A stretch of DNA of 47,797 bases, taken from a virus. The DNA is taken from positions 38,088 to 85,884 of IMG/VR virus record IMGVR_UViG_3300029309_000009. One strand, written 5' to 3'. Below, piece after piece: positions 32,095 to 40,383 of this stretch. Position 1 is the first letter of the stretch. The number at the start of each line of letters is the position of its first letter. A program made the translations under genes and the position numbers. The notes below the pieces were generated by a model. The model did not search any database and was not told the origin of the DNA. It worked only from the letters and a program-made list of their open reading frames with translations.

Positions 32095-32490
32095 ATGCCA
32101 GCATTACAACATGATACTAGATTAGTTATGACTATCTTATTTGTAGGGACAGTTAGCGGAGCAAATGTTTTCTTTTATGCTAGTTATGGGACTAGTTTCC
32201 CTTACACTACATTATCCCATGCAACCTTATTTGGACTTATTACAGTAGGAGCAATAATGATTCTGAAAGCAGTTTTTGATTTAGCACTAAACGAAAAAAT
32301 AGAAATGTATTTGCTAGACAGAAGGGTTAATCACTTTTGGGCGCAAAAGAGAAAAGAAGAAGAACAAAAGGGAAAGATTCGTGAAACGATGAAGAATTAT
32401 ACTACAACGTATAATACACAACCTCAATTTTCTTCTCAAATGGATACAGACGGAATAGGAAATGAATTTTTAGCGGCTATCGAACAGTGA
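32095..32490 (+). CDS. membrane protein with two transmembrane helices, 131 aa
   Basis: Transmembrane segments at residues about 10-30 (LVMTILFVGTVSGANVFFY) and 40-63 (HATLFGLITVGAIMILKAV), then a charged cytoplasmic-type helix (DRRVNHFWAQKRKEEEQKG) and a polar Gln/Thr-rich C terminus. Membrane proteins are unusual between capsid and connector genes. It precedes another membrane protein and the GTPase, so the three probably act together. Confidence 0.7.
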   Translation: MPALQHDTRLVMTILFVGTVSGANVFFYASYGTSFPYTTLSHATLFGLITVGAIMILKAVFDLALNEKIEMYLLDRRVNHFWAQKRKEEEQKGKIRETMKNYTTTYNTQPQFSSQMDTDGIGNEFLAAIEQ

Positions 32491-32500
32491 GGTGAATCCT

Positions 32501-32719
32501 TTGGTTTTTACCGGCTTTGATGAAAGTGCAATGGCCTATGATTTACAAAGGGCGCATTCTGCTGATATTTGGTTTCTTAAATTTAGAGCATATTTTTGGG
32601 GAACTTGTGCGGCTTTGTCGGGTTTTCTAATAGGAAATATTCTAGGAGTTTTTGATATAAATATTCTAGGATGGATTTTAAATTCTACACAGGATGCTTG
32701 GGAATATACATTTGGGTGA
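32501..32719 (+). CDS. small membrane protein, 72 aa
   Basis: The TTG at 32501 has GAGGTG 7 bases upstream and is preferred over the in-frame GTG at 32492, which overlaps that site. The N-terminal 30 residues are soluble (FTGFDESAMAYDLQRAHSAD), then an aromatic hydrophobic region (RAYFWGTCAALSGFLIGNILG) and a second hydrophobic stretch (INILGWIL). Stop overlaps the GTPase ribosome binding site (GGTGA). Confidence 0.6.
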   Translation: MVFTGFDESAMAYDLQRAHSADIWFLKFRAYFWGTCAALSGFLIGNILGVFDINILGWILNSTQDAWEYTFG

Positions 32720-33388
32720 TTGGATGTGTCAGTCCTTGCAGGTTTCGCAATAGTAGTTACTGAAGCAGCAATAGCATTTTACAAAAGAATACATGCTATA
32801 AATTTCGGTGTTTATGGTGCTACTAAAGTAGGCAAAACTACTTTGCACCATCAGTTAAGAACTAGAGGTGAAGTTCCCGATATTAAAAAAAGAACTGTTG
32901 GACTACATAGGGGAACTAGAAAAACCATAAAACTAGATGGAGAAACTCACACTTTGAAAACGGCTGATGTTGGGGGAGAATCTTTCTATTGGAAAGAATG
33001 GATAAAAGATATGCGAAAGCGTAAAGTGAATTATATTATTTTTATGATAGACCATAGACATTTAGAAAGTTCTGCAAATTTAGACCATCAATTAGCATGG
33101 AAATTTTTAGTAGATGCAATATGTTCTTCTACTTGGCCCGATGGAAAAAAGAAAAAAGAAGCAGACTATCCTATGGCTATTGGTATTTGGGCTAACAAAT
33201 ATGATTTGTGGGGAAAGCGTTATTCTCATGAAGGGGAAATACAAAATCACCCCATCTACGAGCCTTTTAAATATGGGATGCAAAAATTAAATGATAAAGG
33301 AATACCTACTTTCAAGTATATCGTATCGGCTAAGTCTCAGCCCGAAATGGTTTACAAAGGAGTTACAACAATGATAAAGGACTACTGA
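32720..33388 (+). CDS. membrane-anchored Arf/Ras-like small GTPase, 222 aa
   Basis: GTP switch protein with all five G motifs visible. G1 is GATKVGKT (33-40), switch region threonines at about 59-69, G3 DVGG (83-86, the Arf/Gα-type DxGG), G4 NKYD (159-162) and G5 SAK (203-205). Residues 4-20 (VLAGFAIVVTEAAIAFY) are a likely transmembrane or amphipathic anchor. The start is TTG 32720 or GTG 32726. A small GTPase in a tailed-virus head-tail operon is unusual; it may control virion assembly or host membrane processes. It lacks a typical C-terminal lipid signal. Confidence 0.85.
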   Translation: MDVSVLAGFAIVVTEAAIAFYKRIHAINFGVYGATKVGKTTLHHQLRTRGEVPDIKKRTVGLHRGTRKTIKLDGETHTLKTADVGGESFYWKEWIKDMRKRKVNYIIFMIDHRHLESSANLDHQLAWKFLVDAICSSTWPDGKKKKEADYPMAIGIWANKYDLWGKRYSHEGEIQNHPIYEPFKYGMQKLNDKGIPTFKYIVSAKSQPEMVYKGVTTMIKDY

Positions 33389-33393
33389 TTAAA

Positions 33394-34035
33394 ATGTATC
33401 AACAGAACATAATAGATAGACCAACATTTACTGCACCTTCGGCATTTTTACCGCCTTTGCAGAGAGCAAGAGCAAGTGGCCCCGTAGAGGAATATAAGTG
33501 CGTTAATATTAAACCCAAAAAGCAATTGAAGGAACTAGTTAAAGTTCTATATCCGGAAAAAAAATCATTTTTAAAAATTAAATATGGTAATAAATTTAAT
33601 TTAAAAGATAGGTGCGTAGTTTGTGGAATGCACCACGTTTGGGATAGTGGAGATTACATGAGACCACCTATTCCTCTAACACAAGTATTGAAGGGTAGGC
33701 CCATGAGAGGAACTTATTGTCCTAAACATGCAGGTATTCACAGACAAATGGAAATGCTTCAGCAACAAATTTTGGCAGAACAACATGGATTAGAATTTAA
33801 GGCATTTATTCCTAAAATGCCAAAGTTATCAAGAAAAGGCCCATTGAATACCTTAACCAAAGAAGATGTAGTCTCTCTTTCTAATGCCGGATGGCTTATT
33901 AAACCGCCCACATTAGGAGATAATAAGTCGGCTACTGATGAGGCGATTGAGATAGTAGGAGAAATAAATATTCTTACGGATAGATTAAATCATCTTATAA
34001 TACAAAAAGGGGCAAAAGTAGAGGGAGAGGACTAA
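33394..34035 (+). CDS. zinc-binding protein of the GTPase module, 213 aa
   Basis: Basic N-terminal third, then CVVCGMHHVWDSGDY (C-x2-C) and after about 30 residues YCPKHAG (C-x2-H), together a likely zinc site. A Met/Gln-rich helix follows (HRQMEMLQQQILAEQHG) and a polar C terminus. It begins five bases after the GTPase stop, so it may be its partner. No enzyme fold is recognised. Confidence 0.65.
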   Translation: MYQQNIIDRPTFTAPSAFLPPLQRARASGPVEEYKCVNIKPKKQLKELVKVLYPEKKSFLKIKYGNKFNLKDRCVVCGMHHVWDSGDYMRPPIPLTQVLKGRPMRGTYCPKHAGIHRQMEMLQQQILAEQHGLEFKAFIPKMPKLSRKGPLNTLTKEDVVSLSNAGWLIKPPTLGDNKSATDEAIEIVGEINILTDRLNHLIIQKGAKVEGED

Positions 34036-34036
34036 A

Positions 34037-34684
34037 ATGTTAGGGACAAGTAACAAGACAGTTTTGGGTGCTGTTCAAGCACAAGGAGACCAGCAATTCA
34101 AGAATGTAAATAATTTACTTTCTTTACAAGATAACCATGTAGAGGAATTTTTTCAATATCACGGAGATAAATTTTTGAAAAGTTTAGAGCAACTTATGGA
34201 AGATGTTACTGAGAGAGTAGTAAGCAGAATGCTTTCTAAACTTCAGTTAGTCCAAGATGATACTACTAAAACAATAAAGGTTCATCCCGATGCTCTTAGA
34301 GAATATGAAGGAATTACTTCTGCTAATATTGAGTTAGATGTTATGAATTTGTTAAATTCTGCGATAGATTCAGAGGTTATTAATCAAAGAAAGATGGCTA
34401 AGTCTCAATTCCTAGAGTCTCAAGGATTTAGCGGAGGGCAGCAACAAGTTGGAGTAGGTTTAGCAGTAGCAGGTTTGACAGGACAAACTCAACAATATAA
34501 TCAAGTTCAATCGGCAGTAGGAAACGGTTCAGGTTTCCCTATACCTCCTAGTGGTCAAGACATGTATGGGAGACCATATTGGTTAGATGCAAACGGTCAA
34601 GCATCATATGAAGCACCAAAGTCCGGACTTGGATTAGGTTCTAAAATACAAAAAACTGCTGCTTGGGCTAAATGGTTAATGTGA
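34037..34684 (+). CDS. hypothetical Gln/Gly-rich protein, 215 aa
   Basis: ATG directly after the previous stop. It has acidic helices (VEEFFQYHGDKFLKSLEQLMEDV, residues 30-55), then SKLQLVQDDTTKTIKVHPDAL, followed by a Gly/Gln-rich low-complexity section (GGQQQVGVGLAVAG...) and KTAAWAKWLM at the C terminus. Could be an adaptor or spike-associated protein; this is not recognised. Confidence 0.6.
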   Translation: MLGTSNKTVLGAVQAQGDQQFKNVNNLLSLQDNHVEEFFQYHGDKFLKSLEQLMEDVTERVVSRMLSKLQLVQDDTTKTIKVHPDALREYEGITSANIELDVMNLLNSAIDSEVINQRKMAKSQFLESQGFSGGQQQVGVGLAVAGLTGQTQQYNQVQSAVGNGSGFPIPPSGQDMYGRPYWLDANGQASYEAPKSGLGLGSKIQKTAAWAKWLM

Positions 34685-34685
34685 G

Positions 34686-36164
34686 TTGATTACTTTGCCT
34701 ACTAAAGTAATTGGTTTTGATGGCAGTATTGCCAATTGGCCTACTGACTATATAGATATAATAAGAAATACAGTTACAGGTAAAGATGGAGAAAGGTTTT
34801 CATTAGAAGGAAGTAAAAATATATCTACCCTTGCTCAAAATTCACAAATAAGTAATTTGATTGAATTTGATAATGATTCATTTGTAGAAGAAGGATTAGA
34901 AATATTGAAGGGAATTGAGAATGAAAAAATATTAACTTTAGCAAAAGAAGGAAATCCTTCCGCAGTTTTATATAGAGATTTAGAAAGAAGTAGAATATTT
35001 GATGATGTTAAAGATTTTACATTGAAAGATATGGAAGATTCAGATAATCTCTTAAAAATTATAGGTTATAGTTTATTTGGTAAAGTTACTGATAAAGAAC
35101 CCGAAGAAGAAATTGGCCTATATGAAGAATATGCGGATACACCGGCTGCTCAAAGATATGTAGAATCGTTTAGAAATATTCCGCAAACTGAAGCAGAAGG
35201 TAGAGATGCTCCAAATTTACCTGCTATGTTCATGACTAATAAGTATGAACCGATTGAAACCTTCACACTTAGAAGAAGAAAAATAGATACGTTAGATGAA
35301 CATTACGAAGTAGAAATAAAAAGAGCATCCTCTAGTGATAAGGTTTCAGAATTTTTCTATTTTAACTATGATAATACTTCACAAAGAAGAAATTTTTTAG
35401 AAAGATTTTATCCTAATCTAGTTTATAAAACAACAGGAAAAGATATTTTAGACTCTACTAGAGCCGTTTCGCCAAATGTTTTGAGTGGGGATATTACCAT
35501 TAATCTTGATTTTTATGAAAAACTAATAAAAAACGGAAAGTATGTTAAAGCCACCGAAGCACAAAAAATATTAAGTGATTTTTTGCAAGATGAATTTTAT
35601 AAAAAGTTCTTTTTCAAGTTTAAGAAATTTTTAGAAGAATCTAATAAGGCTGACCCTCTTAGAGATGAAAAATACAAAGTATATTTTTCAGGAACTCTTA
35701 GAAAAATTCCTGTTAAGGATGCTACGCCTAAAACATTTAAGGTCAAAGTAAAAATACAATCAGTGGAAAAAGGAAGATTTGACATTAGCCCCTTTGCTAA
35801 GAATATAAGAAGAAAAGGTAAGAAACCTAATATTGATGTTATTTTACAACAGGAAATAAAAAATAGATTGGTTGCTCCTAAAGATGTTTATATGCAAGCA
35901 GTAGAGGAATATATAGATAAGGAAAATGAACTATCAAATCTAAGCGATGAAGATACAAAACAACTTGAAGGTCAAAATATAGAGGTAGGTAAACTGCAAG
36001 AAATAATACGGGAAAGTAAAGAATCCGCTACAAAAAGAATGCAGGAATTTGAAGAATACTCTCAACGTAGAGAGTATAGATTTAATGAAAGATTAGCAGA
36101 CCACATAGAAGAAATAATGGATAGATTCTCTGTTGTAGAAAATGCAATAAAGGAGGGTGCTTGA
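34686..36164 (+). CDS. hypothetical structural-region protein, 492 aa
   Basis: TTG start at 34686 or 34695 (MPTKVIGFDG). It is charged and mixed alpha/beta, with a core rich in beta strands (YEVEIKRASSSDKVSEFFY), a basic stretch (FKKFLEES...FKVKVKIQSVEKGRFDI) and a C-terminal coiled coil from about 420 to 480 (KLQEIIRESKESATKRM). It precedes the connector gene and probably belongs to the virion, but no family is recognised. Confidence 0.6.
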   Translation: MITLPTKVIGFDGSIANWPTDYIDIIRNTVTGKDGERFSLEGSKNISTLAQNSQISNLIEFDNDSFVEEGLEILKGIENEKILTLAKEGNPSAVLYRDLERSRIFDDVKDFTLKDMEDSDNLLKIIGYSLFGKVTDKEPEEEIGLYEEYADTPAAQRYVESFRNIPQTEAEGRDAPNLPAMFMTNKYEPIETFTLRRRKIDTLDEHYEVEIKRASSSDKVSEFFYFNYDNTSQRRNFLERFYPNLVYKTTGKDILDSTRAVSPNVLSGDITINLDFYEKLIKNGKYVKATEAQKILSDFLQDEFYKKFFFKFKKFLEESNKADPLRDEKYKVYFSGTLRKIPVKDATPKTFKVKVKIQSVEKGRFDISPFAKNIRRKGKKPNIDVILQQEIKNRLVAPKDVYMQAVEEYIDKENELSNLSDEDTKQLEGQNIEVGKLQEIIRESKESATKRMQEFEEYSQRREYRFNERLADHIEEIMDRFSVVENAIKEGA

Positions 36165-36165
36165 A

Positions 36166-37287
36166 ATGCCAACCGTATTTTCCCCAAGCGACTACACTAC
36201 AATTAATCCGGATTATTCTACCGGAAAAGGATTCTATACAGATAAAGACGCTATCTCTGATTTACTACAAATACCTGCATTTACAGCAGGGACAAATCCT
36301 ACTCAAGCGCAGGTAGGTTCCATCATAAAAAGAGTAGAGGGAATGATTGATGATAAAGTCAAAAGGTCTTATCGCCCCATCCGACATGAACATGAAGTTC
36401 ATAATTTTAATTTTAGTAGAAATCCAGCAGATTCTTATTTTGGAGGATATGTAGGGTTTGTTCAATTGCAACACATGAAAGTTAGAAAGATTGTTAGCCT
36501 ACAAGTTTGGCAAGGTAATGCGTATAAAGAATTAGCATCTGCTCAAGCAAGTATAGAAATTTTAGACCATTCTAAACTAAATACAATAGTATTGACACTT
36601 CCCGATGGTTCTACAACTTTTACATTAAATGCTAGTAATAGCGTAGGAACGTCTTTATCTGATTCTAATTTTAATAAAAAGTTTGGAAATAAAACTACTG
36701 CTAAAGAAATTGTTGCTTTAATTAATGAGCAGTTCCCTTCCAAAACCTTTTCATTTACAAAAGCAGATAATAGAAAAAGTCTAACCGAAGATGGAGGAAC
36801 CGATTATGATATTTCTGATTTCTTTTATGCAAGCACTGACCCCGACAATGGAACTAAAATAAATATATCTTCTTTACTAGAAGGCGAGGATGGTTCAGAA
36901 TGTTCAATAGTTGCGACTGTTACAGCAGGAAGTGTTGCTGATTCTATTTTAGTTGAAGGATTTACCGATAGACAAGATATGAAAAGATTAGGAAGTTTCT
37001 TTAAAATTGGAAACGAAGGTCGTTTGTTTTTCTTGAAAGACTATCCATACCATACAGAAAATTCTGTAATCGTTTCGTATATTGCAGGAGATTCTAGAGT
37101 TCCTTCCGCAATACATGAAGCCGCTACTAAATTAGCAGCAGCAGAAATTTTAAGACATGATGACCAAACTATTCTAATTGCAGAAACAGGAGCAAATATA
37201 ACTACTAAAGAAAAATATGATATTCTTAAAACTGAGGCTATGGCAATTCTAGATGGCAAGAAAGATGTAGTGTATATTATTGAGTGA
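36166..37287 (+). CDS. probable head-tail connector/adaptor, 373 aa
   Basis: ATG 36166 follows GGAGGGTG. N-terminal helices (QVGSIIKRVEGMIDDKVKRSYRP) resemble the gp6-type connector that binds the portal, while the beta-rich insertion (residues 110-270) and C-terminal IHEAATKLAAAEILRHDD are compatible with an enlarged adaptor. Position between head genes and tail terminator supports this. Family assignment is tentative. Confidence 0.6.
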   Translation: MPTVFSPSDYTTINPDYSTGKGFYTDKDAISDLLQIPAFTAGTNPTQAQVGSIIKRVEGMIDDKVKRSYRPIRHEHEVHNFNFSRNPADSYFGGYVGFVQLQHMKVRKIVSLQVWQGNAYKELASAQASIEILDHSKLNTIVLTLPDGSTTFTLNASNSVGTSLSDSNFNKKFGNKTTAKEIVALINEQFPSKTFSFTKADNRKSLTEDGGTDYDISDFFYASTDPDNGTKINISSLLEGEDGSECSIVATVTAGSVADSILVEGFTDRQDMKRLGSFFKIGNEGRLFFLKDYPYHTENSVIVSYIAGDSRVPSAIHEAATKLAAAEILRHDDQTILIAETGANITTKEKYDILKTEAMAILDGKKDVVYIIE

Positions 37288-37291
37288 TAAT

Positions 37292-37498
37292 ATGTTTGAA
37301 GACATTAGCCAAAAGTTTGAAAAATATCTAGAAATAGAAAAGGAAAGAAATTTACAAATGCTTGAAGTTTCTAGATTATTAGGAGTAGACTTTACTTTTT
37401 CAGAAGAAGAACTAATTAAAAATGTAGAGCAAAAGATAGCAGACTATATGGAGAAAACTTTACAAGAAAAATTCAAAAAAATGGTTGAGGGAATATAA
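37292..37498 (+). CDS. small coiled-coil protein, 68 aa
   Basis: ATG 37292 is chosen over an in-frame TTG at 37280 within the previous gene. The protein is nearly all-helical (FEDISQKFEKYLEIEKERN..., VEQKIADYMEKTLQEKFKK), a short coiled coil. The stop overlaps the next start. It is placed among neck proteins. Confidence 0.6.
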   Translation: MFEDISQKFEKYLEIEKERNLQMLEVSRLLGVDFTFSEEELIKNVEQKIADYMEKTLQEKFKKMVEGI

Positions 37499-38007
37499 TG
37501 GATGAAGTTAGTTTACTCATTGACCTTTTAGATAGCAATTGGTCAAGTTCTGCCACTACTTTACAAAGCGCAGGAACTATTACTTCAGACCATATTGGTA
37601 AGCCTAATATTATTGACATAAGAAATTTAGATGTAAATAGGGGTAGTCGCTATGATTTATCTTTAAAAGATTTAATTGTAATTTTTGAAGATAGCCAAAC
37701 AATAGAATATCCTACCGTTCATTTTGACATAAGAAATGAAAACTATTCTTTTACACTTCATATTAGAACTGTTCAAGATGAGAGAGCAGGAACAGATGGA
37801 GATTTTGGCAAAGATAGGCTAAGGGCTTTATACTTGATAACTCGTCATGTGCTTGAGGGGAAGCGAACAGGATATACTGCATCGGATGGTTCTAAGTTTA
37901 ATCAAATATTTGTAGGCTCTAGAAATGAATCCAATGACAGGAAAAAAAGAATATTCGGATATAAGATTAGTATAGAAGCAAAAAGATTCGCACTCTCAGT
38001 CCCATAG
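37498..38007 (+). CDS. probable neck or tail terminator protein, 169 aa
   Basis: Acidic N terminus, then DNRGSRYDL-type and IEYPTVHFDIRNENYSFTLHIRT strands followed by a helix (GKDRLRALYLITRHVLEG) and a basic beta C terminus (FGYKISIEAKRFALS). Order helix-strand-helix and location before the tube gene fit tail terminators/neck proteins that cap the tail tube. No strong motif; inferred mostly from position. Confidence 0.5.
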   Translation: MDEVSLLIDLLDSNWSSSATTLQSAGTITSDHIGKPNIIDIRNLDVNRGSRYDLSLKDLIVIFEDSQTIEYPTVHFDIRNENYSFTLHIRTVQDERAGTDGDFGKDRLRALYLITRHVLEGKRTGYTASDGSKFNQIFVGSRNESNDRKKRIFGYKISIEAKRFALSVP

Positions 38008-38030
38008 TAAGTAAGTAAGGAGAGGGAAGA

Positions 38031-39647
38031 ATGACAAACACAGACATATTTTTAGGAAGCGGTGCAACATTATCATTAGTGCCGGAATTAGATTTATTTG
38101 CTTTAGTTAATCATAGTGCTAGTAACACTACTAAATTAATACCTGAAGATGCCTTTATTGTAAATTATCTTCTAGTAAATAATTTATATGTGGGTTGTGT
38201 TCTAGAACTTTACGAAACGGGAACTACTTCTCCCTTGTCTGTTCATACTGTTACTGAAAACGATTCTACTTCCTTTACTATTTCACCTGCTTGCAGAACT
38301 CCTGCTTCGGGGGATTTTATAGTAATAAAGTCCTATGGCGCACCTAGCGTTGGGCAAAGAAATTCTTCTGTTAAAAGACTAAATGCTGACAATTGGTTAG
38401 GAATTTTAGAAAGTGCAGAATTTCCAAACGTAGAAGTAGAGGTCAAGCAATCAAATCTTTCTTTGGGAGGTTCTAGAAACTTTACCCATCAGTATAAGGG
38501 AATAGAAACTGCAAGTGGAGGAAACTTGAACATTGTGGCTAATCAAGGAACTTGGCTATACTATGCTTTAGGTGCTTGTGAGCAAGTTTTAGCAAAAACG
38601 AATAATGACCATCCTACTAGTAAAACAGATGCTTCGGTGGCAGGAGATGTATATATTGATACAGGAAATGCAGGAGATTCCGGACAAAGCACAATTCAAA
38701 CTCATTTGAATCAAGGGCCAATATTTTACAAGACAGGATATGCGGCTACCGGAGTTGCGGGGGATGCTTTAACTCCTCCATTAGTAAATCATTTAGACTT
38801 ACATACTAATACAGAACAATTAGTGCTTCCATCTACTCCTTCCTCTATAACAGATGCAATCACATATACATTTATAGAGGCAAACGGAGAGGACTTACCT
38901 TCTTTTGCATTAGAACAATCTATTAGCAAACTAGTTAGTGGTTCTGAGAACTTGACAGATACTTCTGCCAATTTAGAAGACTTAAACTTCGTAAGAATTG
39001 CAAGAGGAAATAGAGTCAATACTTTTACTATGACCGCAAACGAAAACGAAGAAGTAAAAATGACTCTTGACCTAATGACAAGAACTGTTCACAAGTTAGA
39101 CCAAAACGAAGTATATGAATCTAGAGGTGGCGCAGGAACTGTCAATACCAATTTGTTTAACTTTGAAACAGATGAATTCTTAGAACCATTCTTTTTCTCA
39201 AGAGGTTCCTTTAGTTTATTCGGACAACAGTTCCTAAAGGTTACAAATATGACTTTGACAATCAATAACAATTTACAAGAAAAGAGATTCATTGGTGTAG
39301 GAAACACTTCTATTCAAGATGCTATTCCGTCAAATAGAGGATACGAATTATCATTTACTGCTTTAGTAACAGATGATTTACTCTTTGAGGAACTGTTCAA
39401 TAGAAATGAAAATACAGGAACTTCCGTAGTTACAAATGGAACAAACTTTGCCACTGATGCACAGATTGATTTGAAATTCAATAAAGCAAATAACGAAGAA
39501 ATTAATATCTCTTTCAAGAACTATTTCCTAGAAAGTGCAAACTTTACAATACCGGATGACAAAGGGCCAATAACTGTTGAAGCAATGGTAAGGCCAAGAG
39601 ATTTGAAGGAATGCACAGTAAAAACCCATTGGATTTTACAGGGGTGA
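38031..39647 (+). CDS. probable major tail tube protein, 538 aa
   Basis: ATG preceded by GGAGAGGGAAG. Beta-rich, neutral, long Ser/Thr/Asn-containing protein with segments VEVEVKQSNLSLGGSRNFT, YTFIEANGEDLPSFALEQSI and RSFSLFGQQFLKVTNMTLTI typical of tube-type repeats, and codon usage like the capsid gene. It directly precedes the tail chaperones and tape measure, the canonical tube position. It is much longer than usual (150-250 aa), so fused extra domains are likely. Confidence 0.7.
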   Translation: MTNTDIFLGSGATLSLVPELDLFALVNHSASNTTKLIPEDAFIVNYLLVNNLYVGCVLELYETGTTSPLSVHTVTENDSTSFTISPACRTPASGDFIVIKSYGAPSVGQRNSSVKRLNADNWLGILESAEFPNVEVEVKQSNLSLGGSRNFTHQYKGIETASGGNLNIVANQGTWLYYALGACEQVLAKTNNDHPTSKTDASVAGDVYIDTGNAGDSGQSTIQTHLNQGPIFYKTGYAATGVAGDALTPPLVNHLDLHTNTEQLVLPSTPSSITDAITYTFIEANGEDLPSFALEQSISKLVSGSENLTDTSANLEDLNFVRIARGNRVNTFTMTANENEEVKMTLDLMTRTVHKLDQNEVYESRGGAGTVNTNLFNFETDEFLEPFFFSRGSFSLFGQQFLKVTNMTLTINNNLQEKRFIGVGNTSIQDAIPSNRGYELSFTALVTDDLLFEELFNRNENTGTSVVTNGTNFATDAQIDLKFNKANNEEINISFKNYFLESANFTIPDDKGPITVEAMVRPRDLKECTVKTHWILQG

Positions 39648-39652
39648 TTTTC

Positions 39653-39760
39653 TTGGATAAATATACTAAGAGAAGAATTATGGCAGAAAAACTCAAGGCT
39701 CCTAAGAAAAGAGGCCGACCAAAAAAAGAGGTAGTTAAAGAAGAAGAAACTACTGAATGA
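39653..39760 (+). CDS. 35-aa peptide with AT-hook motif
   Basis: TTG start at 39653 with AGGGGTG 6 bases upstream. Sequence is MDKYTKRRIMAEKLKAPKK and then RGRPKKEVVKEEETTE. KKRGRPKK is an exact AT-hook minor-groove-binding core. It could bind A/T-rich viral DNA or be a fortuitous basic peptide; its good ribosome binding site and lack of competing frames support reality. Confidence 0.55.
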   Translation: MDKYTKRRIMAEKLKAPKKRGRPKKEVVKEEETTE

Positions 39761-39766
39761 TATTCC

Positions 39767-39793
39767 ACCAACACCGTTTGTTCGTTTGTTGGT
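39767..39793. other. hairpin in tail chaperone leader
   Basis: accaaca (39767-39773) pairs with tgttggt (39787-39793) across a 13-base loop. It ends 16 bases before the chaperone start at 39810. Could influence translation; not demonstrated. Confidence 0.4.
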
Positions 39794-39809
39794 TTTGTAG
39801 GTGGAAAGA

Positions 39810-40178
39810 ATGTTAAACAAAAAAATAGTAAGTGACAAGAGTGTAATGTTTGCACTCTCAGAAGCAAAATGCCATTGGATAAAAGTTTCAGAGGATTCTG
39901 AAGAATATCTAAAAGTATGGATTAAAGACCCTACTTGGCTAGAAGTAGAAAAAGCAGTGAACTCTTTAATGAACATTGATGCTAAGAATCAAAGTTTAGA
40001 TATTGATTTAAATAAAATGTATCGCTATATGGTTGATAATTTTATTACAAAAACTGAGCCTTCTTTATCTACGGTTGATTTAATTAGACTCAATCCCTAT
40101 ATTGGTAATCAAATAAAAGAAATACTTCCTAATCCCTTTGAATTAATGTCGGGGGATGAAGAAAAAAACGCAAATTGA
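39810..40178 (+). CDS. tail assembly chaperone, upstream frame (G-like), 122 aa
   Basis: ATG 39810 follows AGGTGG 6 bases upstream. An acidic helical product (KIVSDKSVMFALSEAKCHW..., VDNFITKTEPSLSTVDLIRL) lies exactly between tail tube and tape measure genes, the location of chaperones that coat the tape measure during tail assembly. The last codons contain an A AAA AAC slippery site at 40163-40169, so a fraction of ribosomes would continue into the -1 frame and make a 190-aa fusion. Confidence 0.8.
   Translation: MLNKKIVSDKSVMFALSEAKCHWIKVSEDSEEYLKVWIKDPTWLEVEKAVNSLMNIDAKNQSLDIDLNKMYRYMVDNFITKTEPSLSTVDLIRLNPYIGNQIKEILPNPFELMSGDEEKNAN
40163..40169 (+). promoter_or_regulatory. programmed -1 frameshift site, A AAA AAC
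   Basis: The heptamer is in the 0 frame as A-AAA-AAC (codons gaA AAA AAC), the standard X XXY YYZ pattern. A stop lies nine bases further in frame (40176-40178), and the -1 frame is open from here to 40381. Position within overlapping tail chaperone genes is where such sites occur in many tailed phages. Confidence 0.8.
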
Positions 40179-40381
40179 GGCGAGCAGTTAGGCGAGGTGA
40201 AGGAGATACCTCAACAGCAAGCCTCATAATAGTTTATACCTTAGCAAAAGCATTGGGAATAAATCCTTTAGAAGTATATGAGATGCCAGCACAACTAGTA
40301 ATGGATATGCTAACAATTCACGGCATAGTAGAAGAATATAAAGCGGAAGAACTAGAAAAGAAATCCAAGAAGGTGAAATAA
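40175..40381 (+). CDS. tail assembly chaperone, -1 frame (T-like), 68 aa
   Basis: Lies in the -1 frame relative to the upstream gene and overlaps its stop. Its only independent start would be a TTG at 40175 with no ribosome binding site, so frameshifting from the 39810 gene is the likelier route. The content is typical of T domains: YTLAKALGINPLEVYEMPAQ, then LVMDMLTIHGIVEEYKAEELEKK. It ends two bases before the tape measure gene. Confidence 0.8.
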   Translation: MRRAVRRGEGDTSTASLIIVYTLAKALGINPLEVYEMPAQLVMDMLTIHGIVEEYKAEELEKKSKKVK

Positions 40382-40383
40382 TA

